Assembly (NCBI GenBank): GCA_963556145.1
Contig: OY744462.1
Span: 1,860,001 to 1,924,000 of the forward strand
DNA from: Hygrocybe punicea
Taxonomy: Eukaryota; Basidiomycota; Agaricomycetes; Agaricales; Hygrophoraceae
Length of the DNA stretch: 64,000 nucleotides
Reading direction: 5' to 3'
Shown: piece after piece, positions 12,134-24,646 of the stretch
Layout of the letters: each line of letters begins with the position of its first letter
How positions within the stretch are numbered: position 1 is the first letter of the stretch
The notes under the pieces: generated by a model
Told to the model about the DNA's origin: nothing
Seen by the model: only the letters and a program-made list of their open reading frames with translations
Databases searched by the model: none
Made by a program: the position numbers and the translations under genes

Positions 12134-15100
12134 ATGTCTGCTACATCCGAACCTCAACCTGACCTCAATATCGAAGTAAGCACAGTAGCAACTGTGATAC
12201 CTCTTCTTATATTGCTTCACAGCTCGCTACCCTTGAGCCAACTCAACTTGATGGCGTGGTTGAGAGTACCACCAGTGTTGCATTAAACTACGATCAAAGT
12301 GGGTACTGTTCAAATCTTTTGTCAGGATTTACTGACATTTTCATTAGCCTACCGATACCCCTCTGCCTTTAATTGTCATGTTGAATCTATATGGGCAAAA
12401 GTTATGAAGAGAGTGTAGATTATTGTTGAAAATGACAATCTCATCCAGTCGAGTGCACGTGTGAACATTTGAAGCCGTGACACAGCATCTTTTTGCTGGC
12501 ATGAGTAGTCAACATTGTCACCTCATCGTCATGTTTCTCATTTAAATTCCAATTGCTACTCAAGATCATGCCGTTTGACTGTGCACAGTGTCGGGAGATT
12601 GCTCAAAGATGTGCTGAATTCATGGTTCAAACGGTGAGTTGTCCGTATTTGTTTTATTTCCAATATCTCACAATTTCTGCAGGGCTGTGCACCGGGGCCA
12701 CGACTGTGTCTTTGTGGGCATCTTGAGAGTGCTCATTCTGGTTCCCCAACACTCCCACCTAAGGGTGGTTGCAAAGAGTCAGGATGTGTTGTATATCGAG
12801 CGGTAAATTTTTTAACTATTTGTCATTGAGTTGAATTTATCAATGTGCCCAGGTTTCACAACCAATCAACCCACGCATGCAATGCCAATGTGGTCAGATA
12901 TATCTTGCACATTCAAGGTAAACCAGACCCCCGGCGTTTGGTCTTGCATTTAACAACTTCTGTATTAATTAGCGCACCGCAACCATCACTTCCATGTACT
13001 GCTACAACCAATCAAGTTCCTTGCAATCCGTGGCTGCCTCCTCAGCCACCAAATGCTTTAATATCAACAAATGATCGCCGAGTTGTGTCGTACACAAATG
13101 GCCGTATTACTCCTCTAGTTCCGGCCAGGACCATTGGTTCGGCTGGACAAGGATCTCGTTCTGGACGAGGTGGTCGAGGACGTCAAGCTGCAGGGGGTAT
13201 TGCTGCAGAATTACCACAGAATTATGTGTTTGACATAGGGATCCTGGGATATCCGGTCAGTATTTGGGCACGGCAGGTGATATATCCGACAACTAATTTG
13301 ATATGTTGTAGTTATCTGGTTTGGATGTGGTTGACAGTGATATTTTCTTCCGGAAGATTTGGTCGCACAGGGTTCATGCATCAGTAAATTTACATCTCCC
13401 TTTTTTTGCACTTTTGACACCTTGACCTTTTTCTCAACTTTTTTTGCCAACTTTTTTCACCTTTTGGTGCTTTAGCACCTTGAAAAAGTTTAAAGATCTT
13501 ACAGTTTTTTTTTCTAAACATCCTTTCATACCTTTTGACACTTTTTTCTCCCTAAAACAACTTTCAACACTTTTTTCGAAGTTTGCTAGACCTTTTTCGA
13601 AGTTATTTAGATTGAATTAATAGTGATAATTTTCGAAATAAATTCTACAAAGTAATTTTAAGCCCTGCCCGCCACCTGCCCGTCTACGTCGCGATCGTCA
13701 TCGTCTCGCCACCGCCGCTGCCAATGGGTAGTGGTGGCCAGCGTCGTCCTGCAACCATCGCTGCCAGTGGGTGGGGTCGTCATCGTCCTGCTGCTGCTGC
13801 CAGTTGGCGGTGGTGACAGCCGACGTCGTCGTTGTCCTGCTTGCTGCTGCCAAGTGTGGTGGTGGCCAACGTCGTCCCGTGGCCGTCGCTGCCAGTGGGT
13901 GGGGTCGTCATCGTCGTCCTGCTGCTACAGCCAGTTGGCGGTGGTGACAGCCGACGTCGTCGTTGTCCTGCTTGTTGCTGCCAAGTGTGGTGGTGGCCAA
14001 CGTCGTCCCGCGGCCATCGGTGCCAGTGGGTGGGGTCGTCGTCGTCGTCGTCGTCGTCCTGCTGCTACAGCCAGTTGGCGGTGGTGACAGCCGTCGTCGT
14101 CATTGTCCTTGCCAGTTGGCAGTGCTGGTGGCCGTCGTTGTTGTCGTCCTGCTTGCTATTACAAGTTGGCAGTGGTCGTGGTTGCCGTCCTGCTGCTGCC
14201 AATTGGCGGTGGTGACAACCGACGTTCGTTGTCCTGCTTGCTGCTGCCAGATGGCAGTCGTCGTTGCGGTCGTCGTCGTCCTGCTGCTGCTGCTGCTGCC
14301 AGTTGGCAGTGGTGGTGGCGTCATCTTCAATGGTCATCGTCGTAGTGCCGTCTTGCCCTCGTTAGCGGGGATTGGGGATGGTGAGGCAGTTGGGTATGTA
14401 CCTTATCAGCCCGGGTGTCCTCACACCTCTCCTTGTCGTTTCTTGTCAACGCCATCGTCCCTGTTGCCGTGTTGTCGTGTCTGTGGTCGAAGATCAGTGA
14501 CGAAAATCGCTAAGTCAAAACTTACCGAAAGTGGCAACTGAGTGACGATGTTTGGCACTCCATTTTGCCAAACTTCGTCAAACGGTCCGTGCGCGATCTC
14601 AAATCATATATAAGTCGTGCACAATCACTTCATTTACTATAGTACGTCACTGACTTTACTTGGCAGAATGAACATTCGTATATAACAATCTCATTATTTA
14701 TTATGTATATATTATATGTGCTGCAATGCAATTATTTAATCAATTCATACTATCCTTATATGGTTATACAATTATATTAAATAAATAAATAATAAATTCT
14801 ACAATTTGAGATACGCTCATGATGCATCTAGCACTTGCAAAAGTTGGATCACTTAGAGAACTTTTTGTGTGCTTTTATCTACTTTTACAAGAGGTTTGAC
14901 CTTTTCCAGGATAAGGGACTCGGCCTGGAAAAGGTCAAACTCTTTTCAACTTTTCCCCCTTTTTCCACTTGAAAAAGGTGAAAAGGACCCAAAAAGGGGA
15001 TGTGTAATTTTACTGATGCTGAGTTACTTGAACAAATGTCCAACCATCATCTCATCATCAACGCCAACACAACAGCACTTCCAACTGAAAATGCAACGGC

Positions 15101-16637
15101 CTTTTTGTCACGCACCGTGCTTAGCCATTTAGCTTTGCGCCATCTTATAATACCTCCATCAACTCGAACCCCAGTTCCGCCTCAGGAAGGACAAACCCTG
15201 GAACAGGCAAATTTTTATCATAATCCATGGCAACTCGTCACTATTGGATACAGAAGGTCGACACATGAAGGGGCGGCTCACAAATTAACATCTTCCACTA
15301 TCCCATTTCACCTCATGACCTGGCAAAATCTATTGTCTGGCGCTGCAGGCACGAATGGAAAAGAGTTGATGCGTATTGCTAATGTGATTGATCGGCCACT
15401 AATATTCATTGGTAGGAAAGTTCATATATCACGGAGATTCGCTCTTATTGTGTGTCTAGCGCCTGCCTTTGGTCGCATCTTAGGTCCCATTAATTTCCAG
15501 TCTCTGGAACCGCACTTATGCTTTGCATCGAGGGTTTTTGCCAAATTTCAAAATGCATCTGCAACAGATGAATACGACATACCAGAATGTTTTGCACAGT
15601 GTCCACGACCAATACCATCACCCTCGGTTGCGTCCACTTCCTCCAACATGGTGATAAGCCCATCTGGAGGAACTCCGGGCACCTCCACAAGATCAGAATG
15701 GCCGGTTTCATTTCCCTCAGCATCCACTTCCTCGGCATTTTCGACTCCAGCAAATAATGCATTTTCGACTCCAGCAAGTTCGACTCCAGCAAGCAATTTA
15801 TCACTCGACATTTCATTGGCAATTTCTGATCCACATCATTCGCTTTCCGTTGCATCCACGTTTTCAACCCCTTCTAGTAATGTCTCATCGATCGACTCAT
15901 CTTTTGGTACCCCTTCAACCTCCGAGACTTCTGAACCACTCGTTTCGCCTGAAGGTTTGATCTGGGGTCATGCCAGTGATCAAAGCTGTCCTACGTCTCC
16001 TCACCCACGACCTCTGCCTCTCTTCCTTCAATCAGCGCCATTATCTCCACTTTCAGGTCTGAATCAACTTCCGCCCAGCTCACTCTTTCCAGTATACACC
16101 ACTCTCCCATCTTGGCAGTTTGCTGTCGAAGGGAGTATCAAGGCATCCTCTGAAGATGAAGAATTTTTCATGAAAGCACCTGACATTAAAAGTGCGGCAT
16201 TGGCTCTAACAGAATTTGTCGTAGCTCTATATTCGGGTGAAGCAATGTCATCGGCACGGCGTGCGGAACTTCGGGTCAAAATCCCAGGACATTCTACGTT
16301 GGCAGGACTTTTTTTCGGAGATAATACTACATTCCATGTGTAAGTTGCTTTGTATCAATCTTATCTTCATCCAATTCTAATGAATACTTTAGCGGTGATG
16401 GAACTGGCGATGGCGTGATTCGAGCAGTTCTTGAGACCGTAATTGAAATTATGGTTCAAGATGAATGCTATTGGCGTCCGGGATTGGGTGAACATTATTT
16501 CAGCTTAGCTCAACGTTTAGAATCTTCGAAGCTACGCCAAATTCGAATCAAGGCCTACGCAACTCTCATCATGCTTGCAATATTCCACGGGGTTAGCTGT
16601 GATCCCATCTCCCCTTTCCTACTAGCGAGTGCTATGG
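12134..16637 (+). pseudogene. HECT-like basidiomycete protein, split by an element and truncated
   Basis: The ATG at 12134 follows a TATA box. Early exons give MSATSEPQPDLNIE and, from about 12567, a Cys-rich region (CAQC, LCLCGH, CQCGQ) that may bind zinc. The exon ending near 13391 is interrupted by the element at 13392-15003 and resumes with TDAELLEQMSNHH at about 15012. A large exon runs to 16340; the next starts GDGTGDGVIRAVLETV and contains IRIKAYATLIMLAIFHG, which resembles the N-lobe of HECT ubiquitin ligases. The catalytic C-lobe is absent. The gene stops at a junction near 16637 where an antisense ABC-transporter fragment begins. HECT kinship is inferred from the last exon only. Confidence 0.5.
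13392..15003. mobile_element. TIR element inserted in the HECT-like gene
   Basis: The left end ACATCTCCCTTTTT and the right end AAAAAGGGGATGT are inverted repeats of about 30 bp continuing into CTTTT..ACACCTT words. Flanks GTAAATTT (13384-13391) and GTAATTTT (15004-15011) agree in 7 of 8 positions, suggesting an 8-bp target duplication (hAT-like). The interior at 13680-14340 is a GTC/GTT/GCTG trinucleotide-rich tandem array with a 131-bp period. On the minus strand it follows a possible intron (GTACATACC...CTAAC...AG) and an ATGACC. Confidence 0.6.
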
Positions 16638-16639
16638 AT

Positions 16640-17878
16640 GGTGACCATATACAAGAAAAGTCCGTCCAGCGCTGCGACGCCCAAGACGATCCCGCCAAAC
16701 ATATTAATAGTGGACATATCAGTCGCCCTATTCGAGACCGCAAAAATAAGACGAGACAGCAGGAATGAGAACACGGAAGTCATGGCACCGTTGAGCAAAC
16801 ACGCAACGAGGCCGAGCAAGATGAGTGGCTTGCAGGGAACGGTGGGGTAGACATCTCGCACGAGGCTCCAGAAGGACTGCCGCATTTCAGGATTTGAACC
16901 ACCGTGACCCACGTCCGTTTGTGGGTGCTCGACTTTGACGGTGGTCGCGGGTACCAAACTGGTATCGTCCCATCGTGTCCTTGATTTCGACATGTCAAGG
17001 TGTCGTTGCGACGCCTCGCTCGCACTCGTTTGCAAAGCATACTTCTCGGCATCAAATTCAGGATCATCCGACATCCAATAGTCCGCCGGAAGTATCATAG
17101 AAGGGTTGTAGAACGAGACCGTAGATGAGAAGGGCCGGAATGATGAACTGACGTGACAGCGAGTGGCGACAGGGGTGTGTACGGGGGCAGGGTGTTGCAG
17201 AGCAACAACATGAATATTCGACTGTTGCTGTATGAGATCCTGCTGCTGCTGCTGCTTTTGCAGTGGCGGCACCAATCGGCTGAGACGATCGGCAGAAGCA
17301 TTATTACTTGAGAAAGTCGGGAGAGGTTCGAAGATCCATTTGCCCCAGGTAACAGGATGAGAATCGGCTCTCACCATCGTCTGTCGATGAGCGGTGGCGG
17401 CGGCGGCGGCAGCAGTAGTAACAACACTATCCCGCTGCCTGACCTCGAATTTCTCTGGGAGGTGGCCTCCAGTATTCGCCTGAGCCAACATCATATCCCT
17501 GAACTCCCCTCCTCCATCCGAATTCTCCAAATCATATCGGTATCCCTGTTCCACGTCCCATTCTTGAGGACATACACAAAGTCGTGGGAGGTGATCTGGG
17601 AAAGGTCATGCGTGATGACGATAGTGGTCTTGTTCGCTCGCCAGCGTTTGATGGCTTCAAACACGAGCACGCGCGACGTTGCGTCCAGCGCAGACATCGC
17701 TTCATCTAAAAACGAAACAAGAAAGAAAAGAAAAATGAGCATAAAGCCACAGACAATTATTATTATTAAAAACACTAGCTCTCACCCAGGATAAGAACGG
17801 TAGGATTGCGCAACTTTGCGCGAGCAATGGCCAAGCGCTGCATCTGCCCACCAGACAGACTTTTTCCATTGCCTAGAG
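16640..17878 (-). pseudogene. Ste6-type ABC transporter fragment
   Basis: Read on the minus strand, the exon ending at 17786 carries the ABC signature LSGGQMQRLAIARAKL. After an intron (donor GTGAGAGC, acceptor at 17706) splicing restores Walker B as LDEAMSALD, followed by the H-loop VITHDLSQI. A one-base frame slip near 17555 separates FVYVLKNG from VEQGYRYDLE. A poly-Gln/Ala linker of about 200 residues follows, then the start of a second transmembrane domain (LILLGLVACLLNGAM). The Walker A end is lost into the repeat at 17868 and the rest is lost at 16640. The family exports the lipopeptide mating factor in fungi. This copy cannot be functional. Confidence 0.75.
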
Positions 17879-18020
17879 AATTTCTCCAAGGCCTAGAAAA
17901 TTTCTCCAGAGATCTCTAGAGAACTCTGGAGAACTCTGAAGAATCTCTCTAGGGAAATTCTCTGGAAAACTCTAAAGAACTCTAGAGAACTCTGGAAAAC
18001 TCTAGAGAACTCTAGAAAAT
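17868..18020. repeat. AGAGAACTCT-type palindromic array
   Basis: Runs of TCTAGAGAACTCTGGAGAACTC form a locally self-complementary block replacing the 5' part of the ABC fragment. The design is like the AGGAGTCCTT arrays, with different words. Confidence 0.7.
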
Positions 18021-19563
18021 GTATGGTTTTGTCCAGAATGGACCACCATACACAACTCCATCCAATGGTGGTCTGAATGAACTTCTGCCAGCAGAAAGTG
18101 TGCTGACAGGGTTATGAAGGGAAACAGTTAGCTTGATTTGTTATTGATGAAGCACACTGTATTTCAACATGGATTTGGGATTTTTGTGATGTGGTATGTG
18201 CTAGTGATGCCAAAGTTTGGTTCAGCATTTTGTTGAACCAGAACTTCCAGTCAGTTACTTTTTCACCTTACTAATGTTTTATTCCTACAGAAAAACCACA
18301 TGGGCCACCTTGGCCCACATGTTTGATGATGGCCAGCAACAACAGTAAGCAGGATCATGAATGCAACAACAATAACAATATGCACAAGCTGCCATGCACA
18401 TTGTTACACTCATTGTTGTTGAACAATGCTGAGTGTGGTGACAGAGAAGGACATCAATAGTGATACTCATGAAAAGGAGGAGGTGAGTCCCCCTCAGCAC
18501 TCTTGTGTGCTAATTTTCCCCTTCCACCAAGCTGGCACAGTCGCTGTAGAGGGTACAACCTCTGTGACCATGGAATACCATCAAAACAAATCACCACTTG
18601 TCCATACACTCAGTCCCAATCCCACCTATCCTCTTCCAAATACTCATCAATTCTGAACAAGCCCACAACTGAACTCAGACTCAAATATGCAAACCCCTCT
18701 CTGTCCAACCACTTGCACCTGGAATACTTGTTGCATTCACATGCAACACTCTCAGAACACTACACACACACCAATTCTAACCTACTTTACACCTGAACAC
18801 TCCTACTTCTAAGTATAAAAGGAATTATATGTACTTTTAGTAGAAGGCTAGATACCCCACCCTAGTAGTTCCCTACACCTGTAGATCCCACACCTGTAGA
18901 TCCCACACTCACTCCCTCAATTTCAATCGCTCTTGGTCTTATTGCATTCCCTACCATCCCTGCCTCTTAAAAGTAGTCCATTGACATTGATACCCACAAC
19001 CCAACTTCTAACCTGACATCAGATTATGTTGGCTTACACCAGACTCAGTGGAAACTATCTTTATCTTTCTATTCACCTTTGGGTTTCCTTCACTATTTAA
19101 TAGGCTTTGCTGATGACACCCTAGTTACTTCTTAGCTGACAACCCCTTCTAGTATTCCTTTTGGATCTAGAACCAAACTACACATCACATCACTACCACC
19201 ACTGCTGACACAGTGACACCAAAACCAACATGCCAATGACAACAACAATGGTCAATTGACCCCTGGTAAATGGTGATGTAACAAGGTCAGTGAGGGTGAG
19301 TTGATGGTGGCCACTGAGTGCTGAGTGCAAGCAAAGCATGGGGATGGGGACAATGACCACGAAGACAAAAGTTGAAATGGCAATGGCAAGGAAAGCTACC
19401 CCAGGAAATGAAGACAGCAATGACAATGCAGAGGTACCTGCCTCTGTGCATATGGAATCCCTGGTTCCCCTTCATTCTCCCATTTCCCCTTCAAGTTCAC
19501 ATATAGTAGTATTTTGTAAATCAATATAAACAAGAAGAGTTTTTCATTCTGACCCCAAAGACA
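18021..19563. other. No supported gene
   Basis: AT-rich sequence with several short frames lacking domains or splice context. I see no terminal repeats. Confidence 0.5.
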
Positions 19564-19763
19564 NNNNNNNNNNNNNNNNNNNNNNNNNNNNNNNNNNNNN
19601 NNNNNNNNNNNNNNNNNNNNNNNNNNNNNNNNNNNNNNNNNNNNNNNNNNNNNNNNNNNNNNNNNNNNNNNNNNNNNNNNNNNNNNNNNNNNNNNNNNNN
19701 NNNNNNNNNNNNNNNNNNNNNNNNNNNNNNNNNNNNNNNNNNNNNNNNNNNNNNNNNNNNNNN
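19564..19763. other. Assembly gap of 200 N
   Basis: Exactly 200 ambiguous bases, probably a fixed-size scaffold gap. Open frames spanning it are meaningless. Confidence 0.99.
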
Positions 19764-20574
19764 GAGATTATTTGGGTACAGCAAGGTCATGTGGATGTGT
19801 CCATGGTTGGTCTGGGTTGTTCTAGAAGAAAGGAAGAAAAGAGAACAAGAACAAGAATAAACAACAATGTCCAAAAGAAGACAAAAGGTAAACGGGGATA
19901 AAAAAGGAAGGTGTGGTAATATAGAATCGTCATGGCAGGTACCAGAGTTGGAACCGGAGTTGCGGAGTTGAAAAACATAACAATAACCAATGTATACAAA
20001 TTGTTCAGAACAGAATTTGTTTAAACCCTCCCAACTTTTTGCTATGAGGTATGTTGTGAGGGCTCCAGTTTTCATTAGAATTGCACTTTTCAGGTGAACC
20101 TGTTACCTAGAAAATTCCAGAATATCACATTTTAAGCTAAGCATGTTTTAAATCATGTCCCTATTTTTTTTTGAATTTTTATTACTGTGCATTGCTTGCA
20201 ATACATCAATTTTACAATAATGTGTTTCTGTGTCACAATCTGTGTATTTGGCACTTTCCCCTGATACACAAGACTAAGGACACTAACAAAAAATCTGTTC
20301 CAAACAATTTTTGCATTTTTTAATTATCTACAAGTTCTTCTCTTACATCCAACTGAAATGTGAGCTTGCTGAAGAGTGATGAGCTATTTTATCTTGAGGT
20401 CAAATGCTGAACACATTTGGCAGTGGCGTTGCTGGTCCCCAGTATAATATACTGTTTCTCAAGAAACAATTGCAAGGATGTGGCAAAAATCTTGCATGAC
20501 AACTACTACAACATTAGAGCAAGCCATTATCATGGGGGATGTCTGCCATGACAAAGTGATAGTATAAGAAGTTC
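19764..20574. other. No supported gene
   Basis: AT-rich sequence without convincing coding potential or repeat structure. Confidence 0.5.
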
Positions 20575-20582
20575 AGCAGGAT

Positions 20583-21276
20583 TAGTGAATGACGCAGGTT
20601 TATCGCAGGTATAAACCTATCTACCCATATCCATACCCGCCTGTACCCATATCCGTGACCTGCATGGGTTTTCGGTCCAGAATGCCTCCAGGATCATCCA
20701 AAATGGTCCAGAATTGACTGAGATATGATCAAATCATTGTTTTGACACAGGGTGCACAGTAGCATACCATGTAACAAAGTATGTTGAATGTATTGGGAAA
20801 GTATACTAAATATTGTTATCATATTGTTGCATACAGTATGCAAAGAGTATTCAAAATGATGATTCAATATTTTGAAACAAAGTAAATTACCAGTACTGAA
20901 TGACAATTTTAGAGTACTGCTTCAATAACAAGACATTTATTAAAATTATTGAAGCAGTACTGTAAAATTGCTCTTTGATACTGGTAAGGTACTTTGTTTC
21001 AAAATATTGAATCATCATTTTGAATACTCTTTGAATACTGTGTGCAACAATATGATAACAATATTTAGTATACTTTCCCAATACATTCAACATACTTTGT
21101 TACATAGTATGCTACTGTGCACCCTGTGTGATCATATCTCACTCAGTTCTTAACCATTTTGGATGATCCCAGGCTTGTTTTGAAGCTGGCAGGTACCGGA
21201 ATCTCAACCCGTACCCGTACCCGCATTACCCACTGGTCCCGACCCGTGCGGGTTCAAAAACCCGTGTCATTCACTA
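20583..21276. mobile_element. hAT-like foldback element with perfect 8-bp target duplication
   Basis: AGCAGGAT occurs directly before (20575-20582) and after (21277-21284). Termini are TAGTGAATGACGCAGG and CCGTGTCATTCACTA, inverted. Next come subterminal words ACCCATATCC and ACCCGTACCC. The rest (about 20697-21168) is a palindrome with arms of about 220 bp and a loop of a few bases around 20930. It is non-coding and must be mobilised in trans. Confidence 0.85.
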
Positions 21277-21284
21277 AGCAGGAT

Positions 21285-21800
21285 GGGAAATGCACTGTTA
21301 TTGTTGCTCTGGTATGTGCAAAAAATGGTTTGATTTCCAAATAAATATAATTGGACTATGCACTGGTAGATTGCCTTCAGAATAGGGATTGACAAGGCCA
21401 GATGTGTGCATAATTATTCTGTTGATAAGGCCTAAACTTTTACTTGGCCTTCAAAGTGCACTTTATGATACATCATGTCTTACTAAAGGGTGGGTTTCTC
21501 TATCTGATTGTAATCATTGGTCTGATGTATTTTCTGCTGATTAGCTACTACCAAGAAACAGGATGTGCAAATTGCCTGTGGATTGCATTCTTTGTGTGTT
21601 CTTCACTTGATTGGGTAATCTTTGCATTCTTGCTCATGTTATTGTTGCAATCTACAGCTATGCTGACTTTGTAGCCTTAATGAAGATGATTCATCAAAAC
21701 AAGGATCAGGAATGATCTCCTTCTAAGGAGATAAAGTGCCAAGAGGATGATGTCCATTCCATTGTGCAGTGCTGCCAGAATGTTGTGGATTGTAGTTCTG
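21285..21800. other. No supported gene
   Basis: AT-rich spacer. A 76-aa hydrophobic frame at 21444-21674 is not supported. Confidence 0.45.
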
Positions 21801-22375
21801 CAAGACTGATATTTCACACAAGTAATTAAATGTTTATCATAACTGCCTATATTGTATGGCCATGATTCTACAGAGAGAATCACACTGCCCTAACATGATA
21901 TTTCACTGGAACAATTAAATGTTTATCATAATGGCTTATATTGTATGGCCATGATTCTACAAGACCGCCCTAACATGATATTTCACTGGAACAATTAGAT
22001 GGTCATCGTAATGGCCTATATTGTATGGTCATGATTTTGCAAAATTGCCCCAAAATGAGATTTCACAGGAATAATTAACTGTTTATTGTATTGGTGTATA
22101 ATACTCTATATTCTATTGCCATGGTTCTGTAAGACTGCCACAAAATGATATTTTACATAAATAATTGAAGATTTATCATAATGGCCTATATTGTATGGTC
22201 ATGATTCCACAAGACTGCTCTAACATGATATTTCACAGGAATAATTAGATGTTTATTGTAATGGCCTATATAGTATGGCCATGGTTTTACAAGTCTGTGA
22301 AAAAATGCTATTTCAGTAGAATAATTATAAGTATATGGTAACTCCTTATATACAGTGATCCATTTTCTGCAAATC
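21800..22375. repeat. About seven tandem copies of an 80-90 bp unit
   Basis: The unit is recognised by GGCCTATATTGTATGG followed by CATGATTCTACAAGACTGC and TGATATTTCAC..AATTA. Copies are imperfect and AT-rich. Confidence 0.7.
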
Positions 22376-22974
22376 TGAGTGCAAATGACTAATTATCATA
22401 ATAATTACATGTACTTGAATGCACTTTTATGGCCAGATATGACATTGCAATGGCTCAATAGTCTGTTTGTCAATTATCAACTCCACCTGGATATATCTGC
22501 AGCTCCCCGATTTCCTGATGTAGTAGGAGAGAACAAAAGAAAATACCTAAGTGCACGCTGGCGCTGGCAGGCAGTTGATACGACTTAGGTAAGGCTGTCA
22601 AGCTGAGGTGGGAATAGGTCACCTGGGATTATCTCGTATCGTACGTAGAGACAGTGTAGAATAATGTCAAGCTAGGTGGTGTCGCATAGTCCAATACAGG
22701 TTGATCTAGATGACTTCCTTGTAGATAGAATCCGGTAGACGATGCTAAAGCTAGTCTGTGATGATGTTGATGATATGAGATCTAACCGGCGAACTTGATC
22801 CTGCTAGGTTAACCCAAATTCAGGTTAACTTGTGGTAACCGTTTTTACATTCATTTATTCAAACTGAAATTAACTCGCAACCTGCCCTCTACCCAGGCCC
22901 GAAACGCGGTGAGTGTCAATTATCAATCAGTTCTGAGGTGAGATGATAGTAGCATGCTTCAGAAAAGTAAGCCG
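22376..22974. other. No supported gene
   Basis: The stretch is unrecognised. 22550-22830 is less AT-rich than its surroundings and contains CTAGGT and GATGATGTTGATGATATGAG words, but no termini or coding pattern was found. Confidence 0.4.
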
Positions 22975-23215
22975 AAAACAATGTCATTATTGGGCTTACA
23001 ACATACCTCCTGCACTGCAGTCATCAAGCGCAGGCATTCATCTCGATTTTTGTTCAATCATGTGGCATTGCCAACCTGTGTACGAAGGGCTGCATTGACT
23101 CGGTCACCTAGCGCTTCATATGCAGCCATGATAGTTTGCAGGGGCAACAAGTTCTCTACAGGATGGGCTGCCATCAAGTGACCAAGTAACTCAATGTCGG
23201 TGGGGATGGTGTTTG
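22975..23215 (-). pseudogene. Coding-like fragment of unknown family
   Basis: On the minus strand two pieces look exon-like: IELLGHLMAAHPVENLLP...YEALGDRVNAALR (about 23215-23060) and NKNRDECLRLMTAVQE ending at a GTATGTTG donor (about 23030-22985). An in-frame stop lies between them. The second piece recalls helical N-terminal domains of fungal STAND or kinase-type proteins, but this is only a resemblance. Confidence 0.2.
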
Positions 23216-23227
23216 TACAGTAAGAAA

Positions 23228-23525
23228 TTCTACACCCTTGCAAAGTTGGAGATGACGTGCAAAATAAATTCAAACCATGTGTAAAATAAATCACACCTGT
23301 GCAAAGTTTTCAGGACTGCGTGCAAAATAAATTCACAGCCTTGCAAAGTTTTTGAGATGACGTTCAAAATAAATTGACACCTCTGCAAAGTTTTCAGGAC
23401 TGCGTGCAAAATAAATTGACACCCTTGCAAAGTTTTTGAGATGACGTTCAAAATAAATTGACACCTCTGCAAAGTTTTCAGGACTGTGTGCAAAATAAAT
23501 TCACACCCTTGCAAAGTTATTTGTT
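23228..23525. repeat. 42-bp tandem repeat with 84-bp higher-order unit
   Basis: Alternating units TTGCAAAGTTTTTGAGATG and CTGCAAAGTTTTCAGGACTG are each followed by YGTKCAAAATAAATT. The minus strand reads as alternating 14-residue repeats, an artefact of the 42-bp period. Confidence 0.8.
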
Positions 23526-23871
23526 GCGTTGCAAAGTTGGCACATTGTCAGAAAAGCTGATTGCTTGGTGTCAAAGTTCTTAATACCTGGGTAAAGCTGG
23601 CAAAGTGTTAAATCCTGAGTATTTTGTCGTGATATTCCTTTCTTTGGCAGATATCTGATATATTTTGTATTTGACATATTTATTTTGTATTCATATGGTG
23701 TGCGAAGATAAAGTGATACTAAGCTAACATAAACAATAAAGTCCAGTCAGACCCGTCATACCATACCGCATTTTCTTGTATTTTGGACTTTAGCAGATTA
23801 TTGTGATGTTATTTATACAGAGATTGTTTTTGTGTAATTGTCCTTTAAAATTTCAAAGTACAGAAAAATGC

Positions 23872-24184
23872 AGTATGGGCTCTTGTAGCCCTTGAGAAAT
23901 AGAACAACTTTCTCTCTACAACCATGTCAATCCAAGCATTTCTTGTAAAGATATTCATTGTACAAGTTGCAATGACTCAAATCAACAATTCACCCATAAC
24001 TTTTTATATAACACATATTTTGAAATTGTAAATAGAGGGAAAGATGCCCTTTAGAACATAGACAAACCATCCCTCTCAGACTATGTAATTTGGTGCAGTA
24101 TTTCACAAGTTATCATTTTACTAGGACCTCCTTCTTTAAAAGATTTGTTTTTCAAAATGTCATTATATATGAAAATAGCAATAA
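23872..24184 (-). repeat. 313-bp dispersed repeat, copy 2
   Basis: Inverse copy of 10657-10969, nearly identical over its whole length. It lies about 350 bp from the 42-bp array, on the same relative side as the minisatellite next to copy 1. Confidence 0.75.
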
Positions 24185-24264
24185 AACAAACCAGCTATTA
24201 TATGGCAACTGTGTCTGTGGAGTGAAAAGGTAAGAACTGACCTTCAATCCTGTTCAGGACTTTA

Positions 24265-24644
24265 CAGTGTTCAATGGCTCCTTTGAACACTACCAGTCCT
24301 TTGAACACCCTAATAGAATTGATTCTGTACTGATTTCTACTGCTAAAAAGTGTTCTAATTCCATCAGTGCATCATCCAAACCTATGTGGATATTGATTTT
24401 TATTCAGAACCACCAATAAAATTAGAAACTGAATATTCACAAAGAGAGAACTCTGATCACTCCTTGAACACTAATGTTTTGATCATAAAACATTCAAATA
24501 CTAACAGATTTCTTCGAAAATTGGTATGAGATGTCTTTAAATATATGAGCAACTTCTGGTCTGCTCAGATTTTGCTCAAGGTAATTGGCTACTTGTGGCA
24601 TTTTAGGTTAATTTTTTTGTGTTCAAAGGAGCCATTGAATACTG
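24265..24644. mobile_element. mariner-type MITE (CAGTGTTCAATGG ends, TA flanks)
   Basis: CAGTGTTCAATGGCTCC at the left is matched inverted by GGAGCCATTGAATACTG at the right, with TA on both sides (24263-24264 and 24645-24646). CAGT termini and TA duplication are typical of Tc1/mariner derivatives. The 380-bp interior is non-coding. Confidence 0.7.
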
Positions 24645-24646
24645 TA

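Noticed and set aside
13731..14541. 192-aa and 127-aa Val/Cys-rich frames
   Set aside because: They are translations of a 131-bp tandem repeat within a TIR element, with no conserved codon use.
19521..20075. 184-aa minus-strand frame
   Set aside because: It spans the 200-N gap.
23230..23514. Repeat protein of 14-residue units on the minus strand
   Set aside because: Same reason: a 42-bp array is trivially open.
11170..23525. CRISPR array
   Set aside because: The regularly spaced repeats here are contiguous minisatellites without unique spacers, in a eukaryotic genome.
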